Part shown: positions 30,696 to 39,891 of the stretch, piece after piece
How the letters are laid out: every line of letters begins with the position of its first letter
How positions within the stretch are numbered: the stretch's first letter is position 1
Assembly (NCBI RefSeq): GCF_003417535.1
Contig: NZ_QVLS01000003.1
Span: 1 to 64,000 of the forward strand
DNA: 64,000 bases
Source: Hydrogenophaga borbori
GTDB taxonomy: Bacteria; Pseudomonadota; Gammaproteobacteria; Burkholderiales; Burkholderiaceae_C
Direction: 5' to 3'
Position numbers and translations under genes: made by a program
Notes under the pieces: generated by a model
What the model saw: only the letters and a program-made list of their open reading frames with translations
The model's database searches: none
Told to the model about the DNA's origin: nothing

Positions 30696-33491
30696 TCAAT
30701 GGGCCTTGTCCCAGTTGGGCCCGACGCCGATCTCGGCCAGCAGCGGCACCCTGAGTTCGGCCACGCCGGCCATCAGGCGCGGCACTTCGCTGCGCACCCA
30801 ATCGACCTCGTCCGCGGGCACCTCGAACACCAGTTCGTCGTGCACCTGCATGATCATCTTGGTGCGGCGCTCCTGGTCGTCCAGCGCGGCCTGCACGGCC
30901 ACCATGCTCATCTTGATGAGGTCGGCCGCCGTGCCCTGCATGGGCGCGTTGATGGCCTGCCGCTCGGCCGCCTTCTTGCGCGGGCCGTTGCCACCGTTGA
31001 TTTCCGGCAGGTACAGGCGGCGTCCGAAGGCGGTTTCCACGTAGCCCTTCTTCTGCGCGGAGGCCACCGTCTGCTCCATGTAGCGCTTCACGCCCTCGAA
31101 GCGCTCGAAGTAGCGCTGGATGTAGTTCTTCGCCGCCGTGTTGTCGATGCCCAGGGCCTTGGCCAGGCCGAAGGCGCTCATGCCGTAGATGAGGCCGAAG
31201 TTGATCACCTTGGCGTAGCGGCGCTGCTCGCTGCTCACCTGCTGCAGTTCCACGCCGAACACCTCGGCCGCGGTGGCGCGGTGCACGTCCTGGCCTTCCT
31301 GGAAGGCGCGCAGCAGGGCCGCGTCCTCGCTGATGTGGGCCATGATGCGCAGCTCGATCTGCGAGTAGTCGGCGCTGGCGATCACGCTGCCCGGCGGGGC
31401 CACGAAGGCCTCGCGCACGCGCCGGCCCTCGGGCGTGCGGATGGGGATGTTCTGCAGGTTCGGGTCGTTGCTGGACAGGCGCCCCGTCACGGCCACGGCC
31501 TGCGCGTAGTGCGTGTGCACGCGGCCGGTGCGCGGGTTGGCCATCTGCGCCAGCTTGTCGGTGTAGGTCCCCTTGAGCTTGGACAGGCCGCGGTGCTCCA
31601 GGATCTTGGCCGGCAGCGGGTAGTCCTCGGCGAGCTTTTCCAGCACCTCCTCGTCGGTGCTGCGCGCGCCGGTGGCGGTCTTCTTGATGACGGGCAGGCC
31701 CAGCTTGTCGAAGAAGATCTCGCCGAGCTGCTTGGGGCTGCCCAGGTTGAAGGGCTGGCCGGCGATGGCATAGGCCTCCTGCTCCAGCGCCACGATGCGC
31801 TGGCCCAGTTCGTGGCTCTGCGCGGCCAGCGTGGGCGCGTCGATCAGCACGCCGTTGCGCTCCACCCGGTACAGCGTTTCGCTGCTGGCCATCTCCAGTT
31901 CGTAGATGAACCTCAGCTTCTCATCGGCCTGCAGGCGCGGCCACAGCACGCGGTGCACGTCCAGGGTCTGGTCGCTGTCCTCGCAGGAGTACTCGGCGGC
32001 CTTGGCCACGTCCACCTGGGCGAAGGGGATCTGGTGCGCGCCCTTGCCGCAGATGGCCTCGTAGCTGATGCCCTTGCGGCCGGTATGGCGCTCGGCCAGG
32101 CTTTCCAGCCCGTGCGGCTTGTGCACCTCCAGCACGTAGCTCTGCAGCATGGTGTCGTGCTCGTAGCCACGCACCTCGATGCCGTGGTTGGCGAAGACGT
32201 GGCGGTCGTACTTGACGTGCTGGCCCAGCTTGGGCCGCATGGGGTCTTCCAGCCAGGGCTTGAGCCGGGCAAGCACCTCGTCGAAGGGCAATTGCTCCGG
32301 CGCGTCCGGGCCCACGTGGCGCAGCGGGATGTAGGCCGCCTCGCCGGGCGTCACGCTGAAGGAGATGCCGACGATCTCGGCCACCATTTCGTCCAGCGAG
32401 GTGGTTTCGGTGTCCAGCGCGGTCAGCTCGGCCGCCTGCAGGCGCGCCAGCCAGGTGTCGAACAGGTCCCAGCTCAGGATGGTGTCGTACTTCAGCGCGG
32501 GACGCGCTTGGCCGGACGCGGGCGCGGGCGGGTCGTCGAACAGGCCTTCGGTGGCGCCGGGCGCCACGGCGGTCGAACCCGGCGCCACCGGTGCCTCCTG
32601 GCCCGCCGCGGCCTTGGCGGCGAGCGACTTGAAGCCGTACCTGTCGTAGAAGGCCTGCAGCGCCTGGTGGTCGGGCTCGCCCAGGCGCACCGCGTCCAGC
32701 GCGGGCAGGCCGGGCACGAAGCCGTTCAGGTCGCAGTCGGTCTTGATGGTCAGCAACTGGCGCCCCGTGGGCAGCCAGTCCAGCGCCTTGCGCAGGTTCT
32801 CGCCGGCCACGCCCTTGATCTCGCCGGCGCGCGCCACCAGCGCGTCCAGCGAGCCGTATTCCATCAGCCACTTGGCGGCGGTCTTGGGGCCCACCTTGTC
32901 CACGCCCGGCACGTTGTCCACCGCGTCGCCCACCAGGGTCTGGTAGTCGACCATCAGGTGCGCCGGCACGCCGAACTCGGCCTGCACGCCCGCGAGGTCG
33001 CGGCGCTTGCCGCTCATGGTGTCGATGATGGCGATGCGTTCGTTGACGAGCTGGGCCAGGTCCTTGTCCCCGCTGCTGACGACGACGTCGAACCCCTGCG
33101 CCGCCGCCGCGTGGGCGAGGGTGCCGATCACGTCGTCGGCCTCCACGCCGGGCACGTCCAGCACGGGAAAGCCCAGCAGGCGCACCACCTCGTGGATGGG
33201 CGGGATCTGCGCGCGCAGGTCCTCGGGCATGGGGCTGCGGTGGGCCTTGTACTCGGCGTAGATCGCGTCGCGGAAGGTCGGCCCCGAGGCGTCGAAGACG
33301 CAGGCGGCGAACAGCGCGGGCACCTCCTTGCGAAGGCTCTGCACCATGTTGATCATGCCCCGGATGGCCCCGGTGGCGGGGCTCGTCGGGTCGCCCGGCA
33401 CGGCCCGCAGGTCGGGCATGGCGTGGTAGGCGCGGTAGAGGTAGCTCGATCCGTCGATCAGCAGCAGGGTTCGGGTGGCGTCCTGGGTCAT
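30696..33491 (-). CDS. polA: DNA polymerase I
   Basis: 931 residues. Order: 5' nuclease (1-300; DGSSYLYRAYH, VEADDVIGTLA, GDAVDNVPGV), 3'-5' exonuclease (about 330-540; ALDTETTSL has the DxE pair and KYDRHVF the next Asp, so proofreading looks intact), and the polymerase domain with motif A (SADYSQIELRIMAHIS), motif B (RRYAKVINFGLIYG) and motif C (QVHDELVFE). It fills gaps and removes RNA primers. ATG 33491 fits the conserved start; CACAAT ends exactly six bases upstream, predicting a leaderless mRNA. Confidence 0.97.
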   Translation of the reverse strand: MTQDATRTLLLIDGSSYLYRAYHAMPDLRAVPGDPTSPATGAIRGMINMVQSLRKEVPALFAACVFDASGPTFRDAIYAEYKAHRSPMPEDLRAQIPPIHEVVRLLGFPVLDVPGVEADDVIGTLAHAAAAQGFDVVVSSGDKDLAQLVNERIAIIDTMSGKRRDLAGVQAEFGVPAHLMVDYQTLVGDAVDNVPGVDKVGPKTAAKWLMEYGSLDALVARAGEIKGVAGENLRKALDWLPTGRQLLTIKTDCDLNGFVPGLPALDAVRLGEPDHQALQAFYDRYGFKSLAAKAAAGQEAPVAPGSTAVAPGATEGLFDDPPAPASGQARPALKYDTILSWDLFDTWLARLQAAELTALDTETTSLDEMVAEIVGISFSVTPGEAAYIPLRHVGPDAPEQLPFDEVLARLKPWLEDPMRPKLGQHVKYDRHVFANHGIEVRGYEHDTMLQSYVLEVHKPHGLESLAERHTGRKGISYEAICGKGAHQIPFAQVDVAKAAEYSCEDSDQTLDVHRVLWPRLQADEKLRFIYELEMASSETLYRVERNGVLIDAPTLAAQSHELGQRIVALEQEAYAIAGQPFNLGSPKQLGEIFFDKLGLPVIKKTATGARSTDEEVLEKLAEDYPLPAKILEHRGLSKLKGTYTDKLAQMANPRTGRVHTHYAQAVAVTGRLSSNDPNLQNIPIRTPEGRRVREAFVAPPGSVIASADYSQIELRIMAHISEDAALLRAFQEGQDVHRATAAEVFGVELQQVSSEQRRYAKVINFGLIYGMSAFGLAKALGIDNTAAKNYIQRYFERFEGVKRYMEQTVASAQKKGYVETAFGRRLYLPEINGGNGPRKKAAERQAINAPMQGTAADLIKMSMVAVQAALDDQERRTKMIMQVHDELVFEVPADEVDWVRSEVPRLMAGVAELRVPLLAEIGVGPNWDKAH

Positions 33492-33497
33492 CCCGAC

Positions 33498-33503
33498 ATT
33501 GTG
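33498..33503 (-). promoter_or_regulatory. -10 box of polA, predicts leaderless mRNA
   Basis: CACAAT on the minus strand, six bases before the polA ATG. No Shine-Dalgarno. The divergent gene 33569 has the same arrangement. Confidence 0.5.
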
Positions 33504-33556
33504 GGGGAAGGCCGTGCCGGCGGCGGGCCCATGCCACGCGGGGCCACCCCGGTGCC

Positions 33557-33562
33557 TACAAT
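33557..33562 (+). promoter_or_regulatory. -10 box of the DUF2782 gene, predicts leaderless mRNA
   Basis: TACAAT followed by six bases and ATG 33569. No Shine-Dalgarno. Confidence 0.5.
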
Positions 33563-33568
33563 GCGCGG

Positions 33569-33895
33569 ATGGCCTCCACCCCTTCCCTTCTGCGCGCGGT
33601 CCTGCTCGCCGCGCTGGCCGCACCGGCCCTGGCGCAGCAGCCCGCGCCGGCCGAGTCCGTGCCGCTGCAGCGCGCCCCGGGCGATCGCATCGAGCGCATC
33701 ACGCACGAGGACGCGCTCACCCGCATCGACGAACTGCGCGTGGACGGCCAGACCCAATCCATCCAGGTGCAGCCCAAGAACGGCGCGCCAGCCTATGAAA
33801 TCCAGCCGCGCGGCGCCGCCAACACCCCCGGCGAAACCGCGGGCCGCCCCTCGGGCAACAGCGGCCGCAGCAGCTGGCGCCTCCTCAACTTCTGA
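33569..33895 (+). CDS. Small exported protein, DUF2782 type
   Basis: 108 residues with a Sec signal (hydrophobic residues 8-20, cleavage after Ala-Leu-Ala). The mature part RIERITHEDALTRIDELRVDGQTQSIQVQP matches the DUF2782 pattern known from genes lying between polA and thrB in Pseudomonas and other proteobacteria. Function unknown; periplasmic. Divergent from polA and one base before thrB. Confidence 0.75.
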   Translation: MASTPSLLRAVLLAALAAPALAQQPAPAESVPLQRAPGDRIERITHEDALTRIDELRVDGQTQSIQVQPKNGAPAYEIQPRGAANTPGETAGRPSGNSGRSSWRLLNF

Positions 33896-33896
33896 C

Positions 33897-34895
33897 ATGG
33901 CCGTCTACACCGAGGTCCCGTTCGCCGAAGCCGCCGCCCTCATCGAACGACTGAACCTGGGCACCCTCACCGAGCTGCGCGGCATCCAGGGCGGCATCGA
34001 GAACACCAACTACTTCGTCACCAGCGAACGCGACGGCCAGACCGTCGAGCACGTGCTCACGGTGTTCGAGCGCCTGAGCGCCGAGCAGCTGCCGTTCTAC
34101 CTGCACCTGATGAAGCACCTGGCCACGCACGGCATCCCGGTGCCCGAGCCCGCGGCCGACGCCCAGGGCGAGATCCTGCACCGCGTGCAAGGCAAGCCCG
34201 CCGCCGTGGTCGACAAGCTGCGCGGCGCCAGCGAGCTGACACCCACGGCCGCGCACTGCGCCGCGGTGGGCGCGCTGCTGGCCCGCCTGCACCTGGTCGG
34301 CCGCGACTTCGAGCGCCGCCAGCCCAACCTGCGCGGCCTGCCCTGGTGGAACGAGACCGTGCCCGTGGTGCTGCCCTTCATCGACGACGCCCAGGCCGCC
34401 CTGCTGCGGTCCGAGCTGGCCTACCAGAACCACGTGGCGCAGAGCAGCGCCTACCTGGCCCTGCCACGCGGCCCCATCCACGCCGACCTGTTCCGCGACA
34501 ACGCGATGTTCGAAGACGGCGCGGTCAGCGGCGTCTTCGACTTCTACTTCGCCGGCGTGGACACCTGGCTGTTCGACATCGCCGTGTGCCTGAACGACTG
34601 GTGCGTGCGCCACGGCGGCGACACCGACGGCCAGCCCGAGCCCGCGCTGGAGCAGGCCTTCCTCTCGGCCTACGAAGGCGTGCGTCCGCTGACGCCGGCC
34701 GAGCGCCGCCTGCTGCCCGCCATGCAGCGCGCGGGCGCGCTGCGCTTCTGGCTGTCGCGTCTGTGGGACCTGCACCTGCCGCGCGAGGCCGCCATGCTGC
34801 AGGCGCACGACCCGGGCCACTTCCAGCGCGTGCTGCGCGCCCGCCTGCCGAACGCGCCCGCGCCGAGCGCGGCGCCGGAGGCCATGGCCGCATGA
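33897..34895 (+). CDS. thrB: Homoserine kinase (ThrB2, aminoglycoside-phosphotransferase fold)
   Basis: 332 residues, of the choline-kinase/APH fold found in Pseudomonas, not the GHMP type of E. coli. Catalytic loop is GPIHADLFRDNAMF (HxDxxxxN) and the metal-binding Asp follows in GVFDFYFAG. It phosphorylates homoserine for threonine synthesis. The start is one base after the DUF2782 stop, and the stop overlaps the next gene (ATGA). The polA-DUF2782-thrB order supports the call. Similar phosphotransferases with other substrates exist, so some doubt stays. Confidence 0.9.
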   Translation: MAVYTEVPFAEAAALIERLNLGTLTELRGIQGGIENTNYFVTSERDGQTVEHVLTVFERLSAEQLPFYLHLMKHLATHGIPVPEPAADAQGEILHRVQGKPAAVVDKLRGASELTPTAAHCAAVGALLARLHLVGRDFERRQPNLRGLPWWNETVPVVLPFIDDAQAALLRSELAYQNHVAQSSAYLALPRGPIHADLFRDNAMFEDGAVSGVFDFYFAGVDTWLFDIAVCLNDWCVRHGGDTDGQPEPALEQAFLSAYEGVRPLTPAERRLLPAMQRAGALRFWLSRLWDLHLPREAAMLQAHDPGHFQRVLRARLPNAPAPSAAPEAMAA

Positions 34896-35686
34896 AGCTC
34901 CAGGTCAACAAGGCCAGCCTGGGCTGGATGTGGGTCAAGCTCGGCATGCGCACCTTCCTGCGCCAGCCGCTCGCGATGTCGGGCCTGTTCTTCATGTTCA
35001 TGGCCCTGGTCTCGGTGCTGTCCATCGTGCCCATCCTGGGCACGGCGGTCGCGGCGGCGCTGGTGCCCGCGGCCACGCTGGGTCTGATGGCCGCCACGCG
35101 CGAGGCCGAGCAAGGCCGCTTTCCCATGCCCTCGCTGCTGCTCACGGCCTTCCGGGGCGGGGCCGAGCGCCGGCGCGGCATGCTGCTGCTGGGCGCCATG
35201 TACGCCGTGGCGCTGTTCCTGGTCATGGGCGTCGGCGCACTGTTCGCCGACGGCTCGCCCACCCCCTTGCCCGAGGGCACCGCCGAGGTCACGCCCGACA
35301 TGGTGGGCGCCGCCATCGGCCGCCCCGGCCTGTGGGCGGCCCTGCTGGCTTACCTGCCCGTGCTGATGGCCTTCTGGCACGCGCCGGCGCTGGTGTTCTG
35401 GCACGGCGTGCCGCCCGCCAAGAGCCTGTTCTTCAGCCTGGTGGCCTGCTGGAGCAACAAGGGCGCGATGCTGCTCTTCGTCGCCGGCTGGACGGTGGTC
35501 TTCATGCTGACCGGCCTGCTCCTGGGCATGCTGGGCTCCATCGTCGGCGGCCCCGAGGTGATGCAGGTGGTGGTCTACCCCATCGTGCTGTTCATGGCCT
35601 CGATGTTCCACACCTCGCTGTGGTTCACCGTGCGCGACAGCTTCGCTTTCGACGCGCCCGAACCGAACACCCCCCCCTCGGCCTGA
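34892..35686 (+). CDS. BPSS1780 family membrane protein
   Basis: 264 residues with six or so hydrophobic helices. The N-terminus KASLGWMWVKLGMRTFLRQP is that of the BPSS1780 family, inner-membrane proteins of unknown function conserved in betaproteobacteria and usually next to thrB. Start overlaps the thrB stop. An intrinsic terminator follows. Confidence 0.85.
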   Translation: MKLQVNKASLGWMWVKLGMRTFLRQPLAMSGLFFMFMALVSVLSIVPILGTAVAAALVPAATLGLMAATREAEQGRFPMPSLLLTAFRGGAERRRGMLLLGAMYAVALFLVMGVGALFADGSPTPLPEGTAEVTPDMVGAAIGRPGLWAALLAYLPVLMAFWHAPALVFWHGVPPAKSLFFSLVACWSNKGAMLLFVAGWTVVFMLTGLLLGMLGSIVGGPEVMQVVVYPIVLFMASMFHTSLWFTVRDSFAFDAPEPNTPPSA

Positions 35687-35710
35687 GCCCCGCGGGCGCC
35701 CAAAAGAAAA

Positions 35711-35741
35711 GCCCGCACCGGCCAAGGGTGCGGGCTTTGTT
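35711..35741. terminator. Intrinsic terminator, bidirectional
   Basis: GCCCGCACC / GGTGCGGGC (35711-35719 and 35727-35735) with a seven-base loop, T-rich on the right and AAAAGAAAA on the left. It ends the thrB operon and, on the other strand, phoX. Confidence 0.8.
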
Positions 35742-35758
35742 CTGGCGCGAGCGCCGGG

Positions 35759-37699
35759 TCAGGTACCGATCACGCCGCCATCGTCCTTGGTGATGACGAC
35801 GGTGGCCGAGCGCGGCAGCGCCGCCCCACCCTCGGGCCAGTGGCTGTTGCCGCCCTCGCCCGGGTGCTGGATGTTGATGAACAGCGTCTTGCTGTCCGGC
35901 GTGAAGGTCAGGCCCGTGACCTCGCACTCCACGGGGCCGACGAAGAAGCGGCGGATCTCCTTGGTGCGGGGATCGGCGCACAGCATCTGGTTGTTGCCCT
36001 GGTTGGCGTAGTTGCCGGTGTTGCTGTAGTTGCCGTCGGTCTGGATCCACAGGCGGCCATCGCGGTCGAAGCCCAGACCGTCGGGGCTGTTGAAGGTGTT
36101 GTCGCTGGTCACGTTGGCCGAGCCCTTGTTCAAGGGGTTGGCCTGGGCGATGGTGGGGTTGCCGGCCAGCACGAACAGGTCCCACTCGAACGTCAGGGCG
36201 GTCGGGTCGCCGCCGGTCTCGCGCCAGCGGATGATCTGACCGTAGACGTTGGCCGCGCGCGGGTTGGCGTCGTCGGTCGTCGAACGGCCGGAGTTGTTCG
36301 TCAGCGTGACGTAGACCTCCTGGGTCTGCGGATGCACCGCCACCCACTCGGGGCGGTCCATGGGCGTGGCCCCCATGGCGTCGGCCGCCAGGCGCGTATT
36401 GACCAGGATCTCGGCCTGCGTGGCGTAGGCGGCGAGGGCCGGGTTGGCCGTGGTCATGGGCATCCACTCGCCGGTGCCCATCATGTCGTTCGCCACGGCG
36501 CCGGCGTTGAACTTGGCCACATACAGCGTGCCGGTGTCGAGCAGGTCGCGGTTGTTGGCGGTGTCGCCTTCGATGTAGTGGCCGGCGGTCACGAACTTGT
36601 AGATGTAGTCGTTGGCCTGGTCATCGCCCATGTAGACCACCACGCGGCCGTCGGCGGCAATGGCGTAGGCGGCGTTCTCGTGCTTGATGCGGCCCAGCGA
36701 GGTGCGCTTCTTGGGCATGGAGGCCGGGTCGAAGGGATCGATCTCGACGATCCAGCCGAAGCGGTTGGCTTCGTTGGGTTCCTTCTGCCAGTCGAAGCGG
36801 TCGTGGTACTGCTCGTACTTGCGCGAGGTGCCGGCGCTGGAGAGGCCGTAGCGCAGCTGGTTCGCGTTGCGCGTCATGCCGGGAACGGCGGTGTTGGTGG
36901 TGCCGAAGTACTGGTTGAAGTTCTCTTCGCAGGTCAGGTAGGTGCCCCAGGGGGTGAAGCCGTTGCCGCAGTTGTTCAGCGTGCCGAGCGCGACGGTGCC
37001 GGTGGCGTCGGCCGTGGTCTGCAGCAGCGCGTGGCCGGCGGCGGCACCGGTCAGCTGCATCGGCGTATCGCCCGTGATGCGGCGGTTGTAGGTGGAGTCC
37101 AGCACGATGTTCCACACGCCGGCGGTGCGGCGGATGTGCACCACGCTCACGCCGTGCGCGTTGAGGTCCTTGTTCGCGTCGTCCAGGCTGTTGACCACGC
37201 CGTCGGTGAACAGGTACTGCGGGTTGGTGTACTCGTGGTTCATCACCAGCAGGCCTTCATCGCTGCGGCCGGCCAGGGCGAAGTAGTGGATGCCGTCGTG
37301 GTTGTCACCCATCTGGCGCGCCTGCGCGGCGGCGTCTTCGCTGGCGTCGCCGGCCCAGGTCGAGCCCGCGCCGGTGGAGAACAGCGGCGTGCCCCAGGGT
37401 GCCAGCACCGAGGCGGTGTAGCCCGGGGCGACGTGCACGCTGTCGTCGGTGCCGATGGCGATGCCGGTGAAGCCCAGCAGGTCGGGATCGGCCGCGGGCG
37501 GCACGGGCGTCGGGTCGGCGTCGCCGCCGCCACCGCCGCAGCCCGCGAGGCCGGCGGAGAGGAAGGCCACGGCAGCGGCACCCACACCGGTCTTGAACAG
37601 GAAGCCGCGGCGGTTGACCGCGCGGTTCACCACGTTCTGGAAGTGCTCGTTCCGGCTGGTGTTGGTGGGCAGGTCTTCGCTATCGAAGTCGAGGGTCAT
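35759..37699 (-). CDS. phoX: PhoX-type alkaline phosphatase (DUF839)
   Basis: 646 residues. PhoX enzymes release phosphate from organic phosphates outside the cytosol, using Fe and Ca, and are exported by Tat. Here NRRGFLFKTGVGAAAVAFLS is a twin-arginine signal, followed by LAGCGGGGG, a possible lipobox. Conserved PhoX stretches include TCEENFNQYF, HENAAYAIAADGRVVVYMGDD and EWVAVHPQTQEVYVTLTNN. The upstream region has TTCACGAGG twice at an 11-bp step (37750-37769), a weak Pho-box-like pattern. ATG 37699 is chosen by the signal peptide. Confidence 0.93.
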   Translation of the reverse strand: MTLDFDSEDLPTNTSRNEHFQNVVNRAVNRRGFLFKTGVGAAAVAFLSAGLAGCGGGGGDADPTPVPPAADPDLLGFTGIAIGTDDSVHVAPGYTASVLAPWGTPLFSTGAGSTWAGDASEDAAAQARQMGDNHDGIHYFALAGRSDEGLLVMNHEYTNPQYLFTDGVVNSLDDANKDLNAHGVSVVHIRRTAGVWNIVLDSTYNRRITGDTPMQLTGAAAGHALLQTTADATGTVALGTLNNCGNGFTPWGTYLTCEENFNQYFGTTNTAVPGMTRNANQLRYGLSSAGTSRKYEQYHDRFDWQKEPNEANRFGWIVEIDPFDPASMPKKRTSLGRIKHENAAYAIAADGRVVVYMGDDQANDYIYKFVTAGHYIEGDTANNRDLLDTGTLYVAKFNAGAVANDMMGTGEWMPMTTANPALAAYATQAEILVNTRLAADAMGATPMDRPEWVAVHPQTQEVYVTLTNNSGRSTTDDANPRAANVYGQIIRWRETGGDPTALTFEWDLFVLAGNPTIAQANPLNKGSANVTSDNTFNSPDGLGFDRDGRLWIQTDGNYSNTGNYANQGNNQMLCADPRTKEIRRFFVGPVECEVTGLTFTPDSKTLFINIQHPGEGGNSHWPEGGAALPRSATVVITKDDGGVIGT

Positions 37700-37749
37700 G
37701 GAATGTCCTGTGGGGTTGGGAAATACGACAGGCGAGAAGGCTACGCAGG

Positions 37750-37769
37750 CCTCGTGAAAACCTCGTGAA
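37750..37769 (-). promoter_or_regulatory. Tandem repeat upstream of phoX, weak Pho-box candidate
   Basis: On the minus strand TTCACGAGG occurs twice, 11 bases apart (37769-37761 and 37758-37750). The 11-bp step is that of PhoB direct repeats, but the match to CTGTCAT is only partial (TTTTCAC, GATTCAC). It lies 51-70 bases before the phoX start. Confidence 0.35.
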
Positions 37770-37808
37770 TCCGGTGGCATGGCGCTCGAGCGCACCGCGG
37801 GTGGCGGC

Positions 37809-39041
37809 TCACAACGCCAGCGACGGGCTCCAGCTGTCGGGCAGCGCGTGCGGCCAGCCCACGGTCTGCAGGAAGATCCCTTCCACCTGGCCAGCGATGT
37901 GCCGCCAGTCCAGCGCCGCCACCTGCGCGCGCGCCTGCGATGCGGCCGCGCGCACCAGCGCCGGGTCGCGCGCCAGCAGCGCGGCCTGGCGCGCGAAGGC
38001 GGCTTCGTCGTCCACCGGCAGCAGCCAGCCGTTGTGCCCGCCGCGCACCCAGTCGCCCGCCGCGGCGGTGTCGAAGGCCAGCACCGGCAGGCCGCTGGCC
38101 AGGGCTTCGATGGTGACGTTGCCGAAGGTTTCGGTCAGGCTCGCGAAGGCGAACAGGTCGGCGCTGGCGTAGTGCGCGGCCAGGTCCTCGTCGCGCCGCA
38201 TGCCGGCGAACACGGCCTCGGGGCAGCGCTGGCGCAGGGCCGCGCGCTGCGGGCCGTCGCCCACGAAGACCAGCTTCACGTCGGGGTTCTGCGCGCGCAT
38301 GGCCTCATAGGCCTGCAGCACCACGCCCAGGTTCTTCTCGGCCGCCAGGCGGCCGACGGCCACCATCACCAGGCTGCCGTCGCCCGCCCCCCAGCTGGCG
38401 CGCAGCTCGGCGCTGCGCCGCGCGGGGTTGAACCGCTGCGTGTCGACGCCGCGCGCCACCACGCTGACGTTGCGAAAGCCGATGGCCTGCAGCTCCGCGC
38501 GCAGGCTCTGCGTGGGCACCATGGTGCAGCGCGTGAGGTTGTGGAACTTGCGCAGGTAGGCCACGATGGGCGTCTTGAGCCAGCCCACGCCGTAGTGCTG
38601 GCTGTAGGCGTGGAAGTTGGTGCGGAAGTCGGACGTCACCGGCAGGCGCAAGCGGCGCGCTGCCTGCAGGGCCGACCAGCCCAGCGGGCCTTCCGTGGCG
38701 ATGTGCACCAGATCGGGCCGCCTCAGGGTCCAGGCGCGCACCAGCGCGCCCTTGCCGGGCAGGCCGAGCTTGAGTTCGGGGTAGCGCGGGATGGGCATGC
38801 CGCGCATGAGCACCTCGTGAAACCCCGGGTCGCTGCGCGCGGCGTCCTCGCGCGTCTGGCGCGGGCGGACGAGCTGCACCTCGTGGTTGCGCGCGCGCAG
38901 GCCCTGCACCAGACGCGACAGCGTGAGCGAAACACCGTTGATCTCGGGCGGCCAGGTCTCCGTCACCACGGCGAGCCGCAGGGACGGGCGGGCGGCCGGG
39001 AAGGCCTCCACCAGGATCGTTTCGGCGCTCGTGTCGGGCAT
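37809..39041 (-). CDS. GT4-family glycosyltransferase, glycolipid-type
   Basis: 410 residues with the two-Rossmann GT-B fold. The N-terminus VVTETWPPEINGVSLTLSRL is that of SqdX/MgtA-like enzymes; SDFRTNFHAYSQHYG and ARGVDTQRFNP are also family hallmarks. The C-terminal nucleotide-sugar site has FASLTETFGNVTIEALASGLPV (E-x7-E). Relatives transfer sugars to diacylglycerol or polyprenol lipids, and in some proteobacteria make glycolipids under phosphate starvation. That role here is inference from the neighbours: phoX downstream and Pho boxes nearby. Confidence 0.85.
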   Translation of the reverse strand: MPDTSAETILVEAFPAARPSLRLAVVTETWPPEINGVSLTLSRLVQGLRARNHEVQLVRPRQTREDAARSDPGFHEVLMRGMPIPRYPELKLGLPGKGALVRAWTLRRPDLVHIATEGPLGWSALQAARRLRLPVTSDFRTNFHAYSQHYGVGWLKTPIVAYLRKFHNLTRCTMVPTQSLRAELQAIGFRNVSVVARGVDTQRFNPARRSAELRASWGAGDGSLVMVAVGRLAAEKNLGVVLQAYEAMRAQNPDVKLVFVGDGPQRAALRQRCPEAVFAGMRRDEDLAAHYASADLFAFASLTETFGNVTIEALASGLPVLAFDTAAAGDWVRGGHNGWLLPVDDEAAFARQAALLARDPALVRAAASQARAQVAALDWRHIAGQVEGIFLQTVGWPHALPDSWSPSLAL

Positions 39042-39063
39042 GGGGGCATGGTGCGGCGGCTTC

Positions 39064-39081
39064 GCGGCAGATTGATGACAC
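39064..39081 (-). promoter_or_regulatory. Possible Pho box of the glycosyltransferase gene
   Basis: On the minus strand GTGTCAT-CAAT-CTGCCGC, i.e. 7+4+7 with a good first half and a poor second. It ends 22 bases before the ATG, with CACCAT at the expected -10 position, which would make the mRNA leaderless. Confidence 0.4.
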
Positions 39082-39129
39082 CGCGACAGCGGCGTGACGC
39101 GCGTGTGCCCGCGCGGTGACGCACCGGCG

Positions 39130-39147
39130 ATGTCACCGCGCTGTCAC
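39130..39147 (+). promoter_or_regulatory. Pho box upstream of the Mpo1-like gene
   Basis: ATGTCAC-CGCG-CTGTCAC: two direct repeats with TGTCA core at an 11-bp step, matching the CTGTCAT-N4-CTGTCAT form of PhoB sites. It lies about 70 bases before the TTG start at 39218. CACCAT at 39158-39163 is a weak -10 at the proper distance. Confidence 0.65.
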
Positions 39148-39217
39148 GCGTGGCAACCACCATGCGGCCGCTTTTCCCCTTCTTTCACCTTCTTCCTCAT
39201 TGCCGACGGAGACCGCC

Positions 39218-39820
39218 TTGAACGACTTCTTCAAGACCCTGGAGATCCAGCGCTGGGACGACCACCGCTACTACCACCACAGCCGCATCAACCAGTCGCT
39301 GCACCTGGTCAGCGCGATCAGCTTCGTGGTCGCGTACGTGATGCTGTGGTTCGATCCCGTGATTTCCGCGCTGATCGCCTGGCTGGTCTCGATGACCTCG
39401 CGCCAGGCCGGCCATTTCTTCTTCGAGCCCAAGGGCTACGACCACGTGAACCAGGCCACGCACGAGTACAAGGAAGAGATCAAGGTGGGCTACAACCTGC
39501 AGCGCAAGGTGGTGCTCATGAGCCTGTGGGCGCTGGTGCCGGTGCTGGTCTGGATCGACCCGACGGTGATGGGCCTGTTCGAGGCGCACCACGACCACTG
39601 GGGCTATACGCGCCACGTGGGCACGCTGTGGCTGGGGCTGGGCATCGGTGGGCTGCTGTTCCGCACCATCCACCTGTTCTTCCTGCAGGACATCCAGACG
39701 GGCCTGGTGTGGGCGACCAAGATCCTCACCGACCCGTTCCACGACATCAAGCTGTACCACAAGGCCCCCCTGTACCTCATGAAGGGCCAGCTCATCGACC
39801 CGGGCGTCGGGCACCGCTGA
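39218..39820 (+). CDS. Mpo1/DUF962-like membrane protein
   Basis: 200 residues with four or five hydrophobic helices. Motifs YHHSRINQSLHLVSA and SRQAGHFFFEPKGYDHVN match the H-H-x3-N-x3-H and QxxGHxxFE pattern of the DUF962 family; yeast Mpo1 is an Fe(II) dioxygenase shortening 2-hydroxy fatty acids. No ATG fits; I take TTG at 39218 with GGAGA a few bases upstream. A GTG start at 39116 would add a low-quality N-terminus and would lie before the Pho box. A Pho box lies about 70 bases upstream. Function in lipid metabolism is inferred. Confidence 0.7.
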   Translation: MNDFFKTLEIQRWDDHRYYHHSRINQSLHLVSAISFVVAYVMLWFDPVISALIAWLVSMTSRQAGHFFFEPKGYDHVNQATHEYKEEIKVGYNLQRKVVLMSLWALVPVLVWIDPTVMGLFEAHHDHWGYTRHVGTLWLGLGIGGLLFRTIHLFFLQDIQTGLVWATKILTDPFHDIKLYHKAPLYLMKGQLIDPGVGHR

Positions 39821-39891
39821 CGTCCTGGGATGGTGGGTGTTGGGTGCCTGGCGCCCGAACACCCCGCTCGGGCTCGGGGCCGCTGCAGGGC